A DNA stretch of 14,486 bases from NCBI GenBank assembly GCA_031580945.1, contig JAVLBT010000071.1, forward strand, positions 1 through 14,486, given 5' to 3'. Of this stretch, positions 7,688 through 14,156 are shown in pieces. Under the pieces are notes generated by a model that did no database searches, was not told the origin of the DNA, and worked only from the letters and a program-made list of their open reading frames with translations. Within the stretch, counting starts at the first letter, position 1. Each line of letters begins with the position of its first letter. The DNA is from Gracilimonas sp031580945 (GTDB lineage Bacteria; Bacteroidota; Rhodothermia; Balneolales; Balneolaceae). The translations under genes were made by a program, and so were the position numbers.

Positions 7688-8323
7688 ATGCCTGACAAGC
7701 AATACATATTGATGGGAGATGTAGTCTCAAGTAAAGACTACGACTCAAATACGCTTCAAAAGCAGTTGAGAACGCTAACCGACCATTGCAATGAAACCTT
7801 AAAGGAGGAACTCCTCTCCCCATATACCATCACCCTTGGCGATGAATTTCAGGGTATACCGGATTCACTGAAAACTTCGATAAAGACGTTATTCTTCTAC
7901 GAGGAGCAATGCCTGCGACTTTCCCTCGATTTTAAGCTGCACTATGTGATCCACTTTGGAAAGATCGAAACGGAGATCAATCCTGATATCGCTTATGAAA
8001 TGATGGGCCCCGGTCTCACGAGAGCAAGAGAACTACTTAGTACCAAAAAGAGAGACCGCAAACGTTTTCAGTTTTTACTCGAAAATGAAACCCTATCACT
8101 TCAGCTCAACCGATTATTTGAAGTACTTGATAGTATTATACAATCCTGGAAACAAGATGATTTTTCACTGATATTGGATATGATCCATAACGAGAATAAC
8201 GCTGAAGTGGGTGAAAAACATGGCAAAAACCGGGATCAGATCTGGAAGCGACGAAAAACGCTTATGATCCACGAATACAATCTTCTCAAACAAGTGATCT
8301 TTACTCAAATTCATCAAGTATGA
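7688..8323 (+). CDS. SatD-family protein, probable regulator
   Basis: A 211-residue soluble protein with the marks of the SatD family (named for Streptococcus mutans SatD): a first strand YILMGDVVSS with D11, TLGDEFQG at 49-56, a strand HYVIHFGKIE at 85-94, and MMGPGLTRARELL at 105-117. The C-terminus, about 170-200, reads like a helix-turn-helix (NNAEVGEKHGKNRDQIWKRR), so DNA binding is plausible. The biochemical role of the family is not established. The order of a strand with D, then about 40 residues later a GDE hairpin, then a GIHTGE-like strand resembles class III nucleotide cyclases; this is my inference. It opens a three-gene block whose stop and start codons overlap (ATGA at 8320-8323) and follows two palindromes it might itself bind. 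Confidence 0.75.
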   Translation: MPDKQYILMGDVVSSKDYDSNTLQKQLRTLTDHCNETLKEELLSPYTITLGDEFQGIPDSLKTSIKTLFFYEEQCLRLSLDFKLHYVIHFGKIETEINPDIAYEMMGPGLTRARELLSTKKRDRKRFQFLLENETLSLQLNRLFEVLDSIIQSWKQDDFSLILDMIHNENNAEVGEKHGKNRDQIWKRRKTLMIHEYNLLKQVIFTQIHQV

Positions 8324-8652
8324 GCTGGTTTTGGATTATTTACGCATATGTAATCATGGAAGCTCTTATTAACCTGGCGTTCCATTTTATTACGGAGTGG
8401 CTGAAAGATACCAACATGGCCGGTCAACACCGCAAACGAGAAATCTTCAAAGGAATCTTGGAGCGACTTTTTCTCATCGTGGGCATGCTATTCGGCTATC
8501 CTCAAGTGATCATCGCTTTTGGTGCGCTAAAGATCGGGACCCGATTCCAGAAAAATAACAAAGTGTCCAACGACTACTTTTTGATTGGCAATTTTATTTC
8601 CTTACTAACAGCCATTGTCTTCGTGATAATTATCAATTCTTTAAACTACTGA
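8320..8652 (+). CDS. Small three-helix membrane protein, SatD partner
   Basis: A 110-residue protein of unknown function with three likely membrane helices at about 3-24, 49-72 and 87-108. A basic, helix-rich cytoplasmic loop (about 25-48, ending HRKREIFKGILER) sits between the first two, and the segment FGALKIGTRFQK follows the second. It has no signal peptide and no catalytic motif I can name. It overlaps the SatD gene by four bases and the amylase gene by one (TGATG), so it is very probably translated together with both. The arrangement suggests a functional pair with SatD, perhaps as its membrane anchor or sensor, but that is inference only. Confidence 0.75.
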   Translation: MSWFWIIYAYVIMEALINLAFHFITEWLKDTNMAGQHRKREIFKGILERLFLIVGMLFGYPQVIIAFGALKIGTRFQKNNKVSNDYFLIGNFISLLTAIVFVIIINSLNY

Positions 8653-11168
8653 TGATGAGATCTTACCCGGTATTAATAATTTTTTTCGGCCTGTCACTGT
8701 TTAGTTCGCTTGCAAAAGCTCAGGAAGTTTCCATCCTTTTTGAAGTAAATATGAGCTACCAAATAGAGAGTCAGCAGTTTAACGCCAGCGAAGAATTTGT
8801 TGATGTAGCTGGCTCATTTAACGGATGGGGAGAAACGTTGATCCAACTCAGTGATGAAGATCTTGATTCCGTCTATTCGGTAGAGGTCGATGGATTCAGC
8901 CCCGGTCAGGAGATCGCATATAAATTCCGGATCAATGGAGAATGGAACGACCGCGAAGAATTCCCGGGAGCAGGAAATGACAGGCTGTACACCGTAAAAG
9001 CTGACAGTAATCATATTTATGTATGGTACAACGATGAAAGGCCGCCAACAGGACCGCCGGAAGCTGACTTTACTACGAATTCGACTCAGGTATTTACTAA
9101 TAGCCTGATTCAATTTCAGAACCGCTCTGCTGGAAAAATAGATTCTGTAACATGGTTTTTTGAATCTGGTACTCCTGAAGTATCAAACGAGCAAAATCCA
9201 CAAGTAAGATATTCAGAGACTGGTAGTTTTGATGTTCAACTATTGGCTTATGGAGAAGCTGAAAATGATACATTATTGGTTGAAAACTACATCACCGTTA
9301 CTGAAAGAGAAACTGAGGAAACAAAATGGTGGAATGAAACCGTTTTCTACGAAATATTTGTCCGCAGTTTTTATGATTCAGATGGAGATGGAATTGGTGA
9401 TTTTAACGGTCTGACTGAAAAATTGGATTACCTGAATGACGGCGATCCTAATACCTACGATGATCTTGGGATCTCTGGAATCTGGCTTATGCCCATCCAC
9501 GAATCCCCTTCCTACCACGGCTACGACGTAATCAACTACCGATCCATCAACCCGGATTACGGGACTATGGAGGATTTTAAAAACTTCCTGGATGCAGCTC
9601 ACGAACGGGGAATAAAAGTGATCATTGATTATGTAATGAATCACACTTCTACCGAGCATCCGTGGTTTGAAAAATCAGCGGCTGGTGATGCTCACTTCAG
9701 AGATTTTTATCGTTGGTCAGAGACGAATCCCGGTTATTCAGGTCCATGGGGACAGCAAGTTTGGCATCAAAGGAATGGGGATTATTACTATGGTTTATTT
9801 TGGGGAGGAATGCCGGATCTCAACTATGAAAATCCTGCGGTTGAGGATTCCATGTTTACGATCTCAGACTATTGGATCAACAAAATTGGCATAGATGGTT
9901 TTCGTCAGGATGCCGTTCTATATATTGATGAGGATGGTCCTGTTCTCAAAAATACTGAGGAAACCTTCCAATTCTGGCAAGACTTCAATACCAATCTCAA
10001 GGCTGCAAATCCCGACGCTTTTGCCGTTGGTGAAGCCTGGGAATCCACCGATATAGCCATTAAATATATGACGGAAGATCGCCTTGATTATGTGTTCGAG
10101 TTTGATCTTGCTCAGGCGATTTTAAATGGAGTGAATAATGAAACGGCCGCTCCCATTATCTCCCAAATGCAGAAAGTGTATGATGAATATCCTTTCCTCC
10201 AATATGGTACTTTTCTCACCAACCACGATCAAAACCGGGTGATGAATGTTTTGGGCGAAGATGTTGAAAAAGCCAAATTAGCGGCCTCCCTTTACCTTAC
10301 GCTCCCAGGAATCCCATACATATATTACGGCGAAGAAATTGGAATGCTGGGGCAAAAACCCGATCCCGATATTCGTCTGCCTATGCAGTGGAGCGATGAA
10401 GCAAATGCAGGATTTTCGGAGAATCAGCCCTGGCGTTCAATAAACTCCAACTATACAGACTTTAATGTTGAGGTGATGGAAGAAAATGAGAATTCGCTTT
10501 TAAATCATTACAAAAAACTGATTCACATCAGAAATGAATATTCTGATTTAAGTATCGGAGAATATGAGGCCGGTATTTCTAGCGAAGAAAGCCTATTTAC
10601 TTTCATCAGGCAAAATCAATATGCAGGTTCACCGATAATGATAGCTGTTAATTTATCTGCTGATTCTATCAAAAATGCTTCTTCAGTTTTTTCGAAATCT
10701 TACTTCGAATATGGTCCTTCAAATGCTGGATATTATGAGACAGATGTCCTTATTGGTGATTACAAAAGCGAAGAAGAATTTCGTTTCTCTTTTGCAAAAA
10801 ATGAAAGCCAACAGCTTGTCCAAAATATAAATTTAGCTCCTTATTCAACGAAGATAATCCTGGTTCAACCAGTATTGACATCCAAAGAGTTTGATAAAAC
10901 TATCAATTCATTTCAACTCCATCAAAACTACCCCAATCCATTCAATCCAACTACCACCATTTCCTTCTATTTACCCAGCGCTCAAACTGTGAAATTGAAC
11001 ATTTTTGATATCACCGGAAGGCTGGTTGCTACGCTTGTGGAAGGTAAAATGAATGCTGGTAATCATAGTCATTCATTTGATGCCTTTTCCCTTTCAAGCG
11101 GTGTTTATTTTTACCAGCTCGAAACCAATTCATTTACCTCCGTGAAGAAAATGACGCTTATTAAGTAA
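8652..11168 (+). CDS. Secreted GH13 alpha-amylase with PKD domain and sorting tail
   Basis: An 838-residue multidomain enzyme for alpha-glucans. Residues 1-24 are a signal peptide (ending AKAQ). About 45-125 is a starch-binding/CBM48-like beta domain (VAGSFNGWG, YKFRING). About 136-217 is PKD-like. The GH13 barrel runs from about 226: a calcium-type loop DSDGDGIGD (242-250), region I DYVMNH (326-331), nucleophile D420 in GFRQDA, acid/base E461 in VGEAWE, and D526 in TNHDQNR. A C-terminal beta domain (about 635-740) precedes a tail with NYPNPFNPTTT at 759-769 and a TGRLV motif near 788, typical of type IX-style (Por) sorting domains. The tail implies export across the outer membrane and surface attachment or release. 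Substrate (starch, maltodextrin or another glucan) cannot be fixed from sequence. ATGs at 8652 and 8655 are both possible starts. Confidence 0.9.
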   Translation: MMRSYPVLIIFFGLSLFSSLAKAQEVSILFEVNMSYQIESQQFNASEEFVDVAGSFNGWGETLIQLSDEDLDSVYSVEVDGFSPGQEIAYKFRINGEWNDREEFPGAGNDRLYTVKADSNHIYVWYNDERPPTGPPEADFTTNSTQVFTNSLIQFQNRSAGKIDSVTWFFESGTPEVSNEQNPQVRYSETGSFDVQLLAYGEAENDTLLVENYITVTERETEETKWWNETVFYEIFVRSFYDSDGDGIGDFNGLTEKLDYLNDGDPNTYDDLGISGIWLMPIHESPSYHGYDVINYRSINPDYGTMEDFKNFLDAAHERGIKVIIDYVMNHTSTEHPWFEKSAAGDAHFRDFYRWSETNPGYSGPWGQQVWHQRNGDYYYGLFWGGMPDLNYENPAVEDSMFTISDYWINKIGIDGFRQDAVLYIDEDGPVLKNTEETFQFWQDFNTNLKAANPDAFAVGEAWESTDIAIKYMTEDRLDYVFEFDLAQAILNGVNNETAAPIISQMQKVYDEYPFLQYGTFLTNHDQNRVMNVLGEDVEKAKLAASLYLTLPGIPYIYYGEEIGMLGQKPDPDIRLPMQWSDEANAGFSENQPWRSINSNYTDFNVEVMEENENSLLNHYKKLIHIRNEYSDLSIGEYEAGISSEESLFTFIRQNQYAGSPIMIAVNLSADSIKNASSVFSKSYFEYGPSNAGYYETDVLIGDYKSEEEFRFSFAKNESQQLVQNINLAPYSTKIILVQPVLTSKEFDKTINSFQLHQNYPNPFNPTTTISFYLPSAQTVKLNIFDITGRLVATLVEGKMNAGNHSHSFDAFSLSSGVYFYQLETNSFTSVKKMTLIK

Positions 11169-11196
11169 TAGAGGTAGGAATAAGATTTCAGAATTT

Positions 11197-11226
11197 CGGT
11201 CTGACGGCTTAAAGTCCGTCTGACCG
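11197..11226. repeat. Hairpin unit A downstream of the amylase gene
   Basis: CGGTCTGACGG and CCGTCTGACCG form an 11-base stem with one mismatch around an eight-base loop. It begins 28 bases after the amylase stop, so it could help end transcription or protect the message, but no T-run follows. Its sequence recurs in inverted form in unit B. Confidence 0.5.
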
Positions 11227-11261
11227 TTAGCATCAAATACATCCAAACTTTTTTAACAAAT

Positions 11262-11288
11262 CCATCAGACGGGTTATCCGTCAGATGG
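11262..11288. repeat. Hairpin unit B, inverted copy of unit A
   Basis: CCATCAGACGG and CCGTCAGATGG form an 11-base stem with one mismatch around GTTAT. The core TCAGACGG-N5-CCGTCAGA is the reverse complement of unit A's TCTGACGG-N8-CCGTCTGA, apart from loop length. The left half of A can therefore pair perfectly over eight bases with the right half of B, and the inner halves likewise. This is typical of a dispersed intergenic repeat or a minimal mobile element. Confidence 0.45.
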
Positions 11289-11372
11289 ACCTCTACGATC
11301 ACCTGGTATATCGTAATTCAACATCTCGTTAACGATCTTCAAAGTATCATTTACTTCTTTACTCTTCCCCAT
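11274..11372 (-). CDS. Doubtful 32-residue ORF in the amylase downstream region
   Basis: A minus-strand ATG at 11372 opens 32 codons that end at TAA inside hairpin unit B. The peptide starts MGKSKEVNDTLKIVNEMLNY and continues with a helix-breaking, basic and acidic tail. The first 20 residues could form an amphipathic helix. No Shine-Dalgarno site is seen and I recognise no family. It may be a chance ORF, a remnant of a larger gene or a real small protein. Confidence 0.15.
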   Translation of the reverse strand: MGKSKEVNDTLKIVNEMLNYDIPGDRRGPSDG

Positions 11373-11416
11373 TGTTTTTGTAGAATTTGGTTACCAACCA
11401 TTAAATCATTTCCATC

Positions 11417-12037
11417 ATGAGAAAGCAAGTATTTCTATTCGGTGTATTCTTAATGCCATCTTTAGTGTTTGCTCAATATAATCCTTTGAAAAACGGAGAT
11501 TTTTCACATTTCACAAATACGTTTGATGAACCATTTACTAGTGAGGAATTTCATCCCAAAGATGAGGAAACTGCAGTTTTGCTATCCGTTCTAACTCCGG
11601 TTGCTTTTATCGGATTGGGATCTCTGTTAATTAAATACGACAATAATTTTGCTGGTGGCATGCTGATTGGTGGAGGAATTATATTTGCACCCTCGGCCGG
11701 AAATTTTTATGCCCAAAACGTTGAATCTGTAAATAAAGGCATTGGAACTCGTCTCTTAGGATCCGCCATGACTTTGGGTGGTGCTTATCTGGTAATCGCT
11801 GATGGGCTCAGCAGATCCTATGGGGGAGGTGGCAATGATATCGTTGGCAGTGGAGGCACGATATTATTGTTGTCCGGTACCGGATTAGTTTTTTACAGCA
11901 CCGTATACGATATTTTCAACTCCAAGAGAAGCGTTCAAACTTACAATGAAAACAAGGGACAAGTGTATTATACTGTTTCTCCTGCTTACTATCCTGAGTT
12001 TGGTAGTGCAGGCTTAGGTGTGTCCATTAACTTTTGA
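11417..12037 (+). CDS. Exported hypothetical protein, glycine-rich hydrophobic segments
   Basis: I do not recognise this 206-residue protein. Residues 1-20 are a clear signal peptide ending VFAQ. An acidic, polar stretch follows (about 21-55), then hydrophobic glycine-rich segments near 56-72, 79-96, 108-127 and 140-160, the last preceded by a flexible SYGGGGND. The end (about 170-206) is polar and finishes GVSINF; a terminal aromatic residue after an alternating strand is common in outer-membrane proteins. It may be an inner-membrane helical protein or an envelope protein associated with the outer membrane. The ATG at 11417 is the only sensible start for the signal peptide. The stop lies two bases from the convergent stop of the small gene on the other strand. 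Confidence 0.7.
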   Translation: MRKQVFLFGVFLMPSLVFAQYNPLKNGDFSHFTNTFDEPFTSEEFHPKDEETAVLLSVLTPVAFIGLGSLLIKYDNNFAGGMLIGGGIIFAPSAGNFYAQNVESVNKGIGTRLLGSAMTLGGAYLVIADGLSRSYGGGGNDIVGSGGTILLLSGTGLVFYSTVYDIFNSKRSVQTYNENKGQVYYTVSPAYYPEFGSAGLGVSINF

Positions 12038-12039
12038 AG

Positions 12040-12276
12040 TTATTCAATCCTATCTAAAAGCCGATCAATAAATCTTTCTTTAGCCCTGATTTCCCGAAAC
12101 TGATCAAGCAGCTTTTTTCCCTCTTTCGCAGAAAATGCCAGTTCACGGAGATCATCATCATGAACCAGCACTTCCTCGAAAGTGGCTTCCTCAACCAAGT
12201 CCAGGTTTTCATCAACATAATCAAGAACAAAGTTTTCAATTACCGGATGGTATTCTTTATCTAAGAAATTTGTCAT
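12040..12276 (-). CDS. Small anti-sigma-like protein without zinc site or membrane helix
   Basis: A 78-residue acidic, helical protein encoded 47 bases downstream of the ECF sigma gene on the same strand. The stretch ENFVLDYVDENL (14-25), then ATFEEVLVHDDDLREL (31-46) and a helix to about 68, follows the pattern of anti-sigma N-terminal domains (a short YLDGEL-like helix, then FExHL...D..LR). The usual HxxxCxxC zinc ligands are absent, and so is any membrane segment. Its role as a cytoplasmic inhibitor of the neighbouring sigma factor is inferred from position and pattern. A second frame over the same bases (a 61-residue basic peptide) is less protein-like. No clear ribosome binding site is seen before the ATG at 12276. 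Confidence 0.6.
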   Translation of the reverse strand: MTNFLDKEYHPVIENFVLDYVDENLDLVEEATFEEVLVHDDDLRELAFSAKEGKKLLDQFREIRAKERFIDRLLDRIE

Positions 12277-12323
12277 ACAAGGAGTTTGCTAAGTTATCCT
12301 TCACTCCTCTCTTAGTTCGTTAA

Positions 12324-12935
12324 TTAGAAATTTGTTCCCAGCTGAACATAATCTTTTATGAGCGCCTGAATTTGCGCCCTTCCACGGTTAATACGTGATT
12401 TTACGGTTCCCATCGGAATTTTAGTGATCTCAGATATTTCTTCATAGGTCAATTGTTGCAGATCTCTGAGAATAACCACCTCACGAAAATCTTCCGGCAA
12501 CAGCATTAGAGCCTGTTCCAGTTTTTCCATACTCAACTTCTGGTGAAGAGCATCGTCCTGAAGGATCGTTGAATCTTCAAGTAGGAGCTCTCGATCATCA
12601 GGATCAGATTCATCCTTATGAATCGAAACTTTATACATTCGCTGCTTTTTCTTGTACAGACTCTTGGCAAGGTTTAGCGCTATGGTATACATCCAGGTCG
12701 AAAATTTGGCAATCCGCTCGTACGAATGCTTACTTTTGTGGACTCTCAGAAAGGTTTCCTGCACTAAGTCCTCGCAATCCTGATGATTGTGTGTGTAGCG
12801 GTAGAGAAAATTGTGAAGGCGATCCTTGAAACGAAATACCAGTTCGTTGAACGCCAATTCTTTTCCATTCTGGAAATATTCCATTAAGTCTTCATCGCTA
12901 TAACTCTTTACTGATGATGCTTGAAAGGCATTCAT
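12324..12935 (-). CDS. ECF-type RNA polymerase sigma factor (sigma-70 family)
   Basis: A 203-residue extracytoplasmic-function sigma factor that directs RNA polymerase to a dedicated promoter set. The sigma-2 region (about 15-95) has the DCEDLVQETFLRVH core (53-66) and FSTWMYTIALNLA (78-90). An acidic linker (about 108-130) leads to sigma-4 (about 138-192), with LLPEDFREVVILRD and the helix-turn-helix LTYEEISEITKIPMGTVKSR (162-181). A GGAG Shine-Dalgarno sequence lies seven bases before the ATG at 12935. The gene sits 48 bases after holA on the same strand and before the anti-sigma-like gene. The exact ECF group and the signal it answers cannot be told from the sequence. Confidence 0.93.
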   Translation of the reverse strand: MNAFQASSVKSYSDEDLMEYFQNGKELAFNELVFRFKDRLHNFLYRYTHNHQDCEDLVQETFLRVHKSKHSYERIAKFSTWMYTIALNLAKSLYKKKQRMYKVSIHKDESDPDDRELLLEDSTILQDDALHQKLSMEKLEQALMLLPEDFREVVILRDLQQLTYEEISEITKIPMGTVKSRINRGRAQIQALIKDYVQLGTNF

Positions 12936-12983
12936 AATTCAACTCCAATTTTAGATTTTCGATTCTACTGGGCGCGAATGGTC

Positions 12984-14051
12984 TTACCCGATAATTCGCT
13001 TAACCAGGAAGAATAAAATCGAAGTGGAGTCTAATGTGCTGAACCCTTTGATTGCGCGATCGGCATCCAAAAGAGCTTCAAATATCCGGGGCATTTCCGC
13101 ATAACGGAAGTTGGAAGCATCGTCCCAAAGTTTATTGAAGTACCAATTATTGCTGATACCTAATTCACTCTGAACCTGACTTTTAGCAAACCCTTTTTCG
13201 GAGAGTCTCAATATCTGCCAGACATTTACAAACACACTGTTAAAGAACCCCACGGTACGAATTAATTCTCCCGTGTCTGATTTAGAGTGTTGCAACATCT
13301 GTTCCGAGATGAAGAGAGCTTGTTCCATATTGCGCGATATGATGGCATCTTTAAGTTCTATGGCGCCATATTCGCGGTATGAGCCGATTATTTTTTTTAC
13401 ATCGGCTTCTGATACAGTATTGGAAGTGTCCACAAAAGTGCACACTTTATCTATTTCTGTGGACAGTAGCTGCAGGTTATTGCCTACAAACTGAGCCAGT
13501 AATTGGGCTGCTGCGGGCTCAATATTTTTGGAATGATGGCTCCGAACCCAGTCAATCACCCAATCAGGAATCAGGTAATCGGGCATGCGTTCAAATTCAT
13601 GAAAGCCTACATTCTTATTTTTCTTGAAGGTCTTTCCAACATTGGTATTTCCCGGCGGCTTTTTTTCATCAAAACAAACCAATAGCGTAGTTGGATTTGG
13701 ATTTTCGATGTAATTGATAAAATCATTGATATGTCCGCGCGCTGAACCATCATCTCCTCCACCCTTATTTAGTTGAAGGAAATTTCGAATGATCAATACA
13801 CGCCTTTCAGCCATCATTGGAAAACTCCTGGCGATAGATAAGGCTTGAGCCGGAGTTACTTCCTGCCCGTACAGTAAATCGAAATTGAAGTCTTTCTGCT
13901 CTGGAGGGATCACATTTGAAAACAAATCCAGTAGTCTGTCGAGATAAAACTCTTCTTCCCCATAAAGATAATAGATAGGTTTATGGTTGCCGGAGTTGAG
14001 TTCTCCCAACACCTTTTGATAAATCTGGTTACTGTTTTGTTTTCTTGCCAT
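12984..14051 (-). CDS. holA: DNA polymerase III delta subunit (clamp loader)
   Basis: A 355-residue protein of the HolA family, the clamp-loader subunit that opens the beta sliding clamp at the replication fork. Near the start it has the family hallmark PIYYLYGEEEFYLDRLL (25-41), then an AAA-like domain with MMAERRVLIIRNF near 79-91, a segment LIPDWVIDWV near 150-160 leading to domain II (AAAQLLAQFVGNNLQLLSTEID), and a C-terminal helical collar-type domain. I chose the ATG at 14051 (MARKQNSNQ). A longer version would need a TTG at 14084 and adds 11 residues with no family likeness. Neither start has a good Shine-Dalgarno site. It is the first gene of a probable minus-strand unit with the sigma factor and its small partner. 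Confidence 0.9.
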   Translation of the reverse strand: MARKQNSNQIYQKVLGELNSGNHKPIYYLYGEEEFYLDRLLDLFSNVIPPEQKDFNFDLLYGQEVTPAQALSIARSFPMMAERRVLIIRNFLQLNKGGGDDGSARGHINDFINYIENPNPTTLLVCFDEKKPPGNTNVGKTFKKNKNVGFHEFERMPDYLIPDWVIDWVRSHHSKNIEPAAAQLLAQFVGNNLQLLSTEIDKVCTFVDTSNTVSEADVKKIIGSYREYGAIELKDAIISRNMEQALFISEQMLQHSKSDTGELIRTVGFFNSVFVNVWQILRLSEKGFAKSQVQSELGISNNWYFNKLWDDASNFRYAEMPRIFEALLDADRAIKGFSTLDSTSILFFLVKRIIG

Positions 14052-14056
14052 GAGTG

Positions 14057-14090
14057 CGCCAAAATTCCAAATAACAGACGCCAAATTCCA
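14057..14090. repeat. Short direct repeat upstream of holA
   Basis: CGCCAAAATTCCAA at 14057-14070 and CGCCAAATTCCA at 14079-14090 are near-identical and start 22 bases apart, about two helical turns, in the gap between holA and the divergent bactofilin gene. It may be a binding site or a small duplication. Confidence 0.3.
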
Positions 14091-14156
14091 TTTGTTTTTA
14101 AAGAAATTTTCCAGAGCTATTTAGAAACATTTATCATACAAGGCATTTAATAAAAC

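Noticed and set aside
11197..11288. Rho-independent terminator for the amylase operon
   Set aside because: Neither hairpin is followed by a run of T on the plus strand, and each stem has a central mismatch. I list them as repeats.
12054..12239. Alternative 61-codon minus-strand ORF overlapping the anti-sigma-like gene
   Set aside because: Its translation is rich in methionine, tryptophan and basic residues, as expected of an out-of-frame reading. The 78-residue frame has a coherent helical, acidic pattern and starts closer to the sigma gene.
12984..14084. HolA start at 14084 giving a 366-residue protein
   Set aside because: That start is TTG, the 11 extra residues are not family-like, and a good ATG at 14051 leads straight into the conserved N-terminus.
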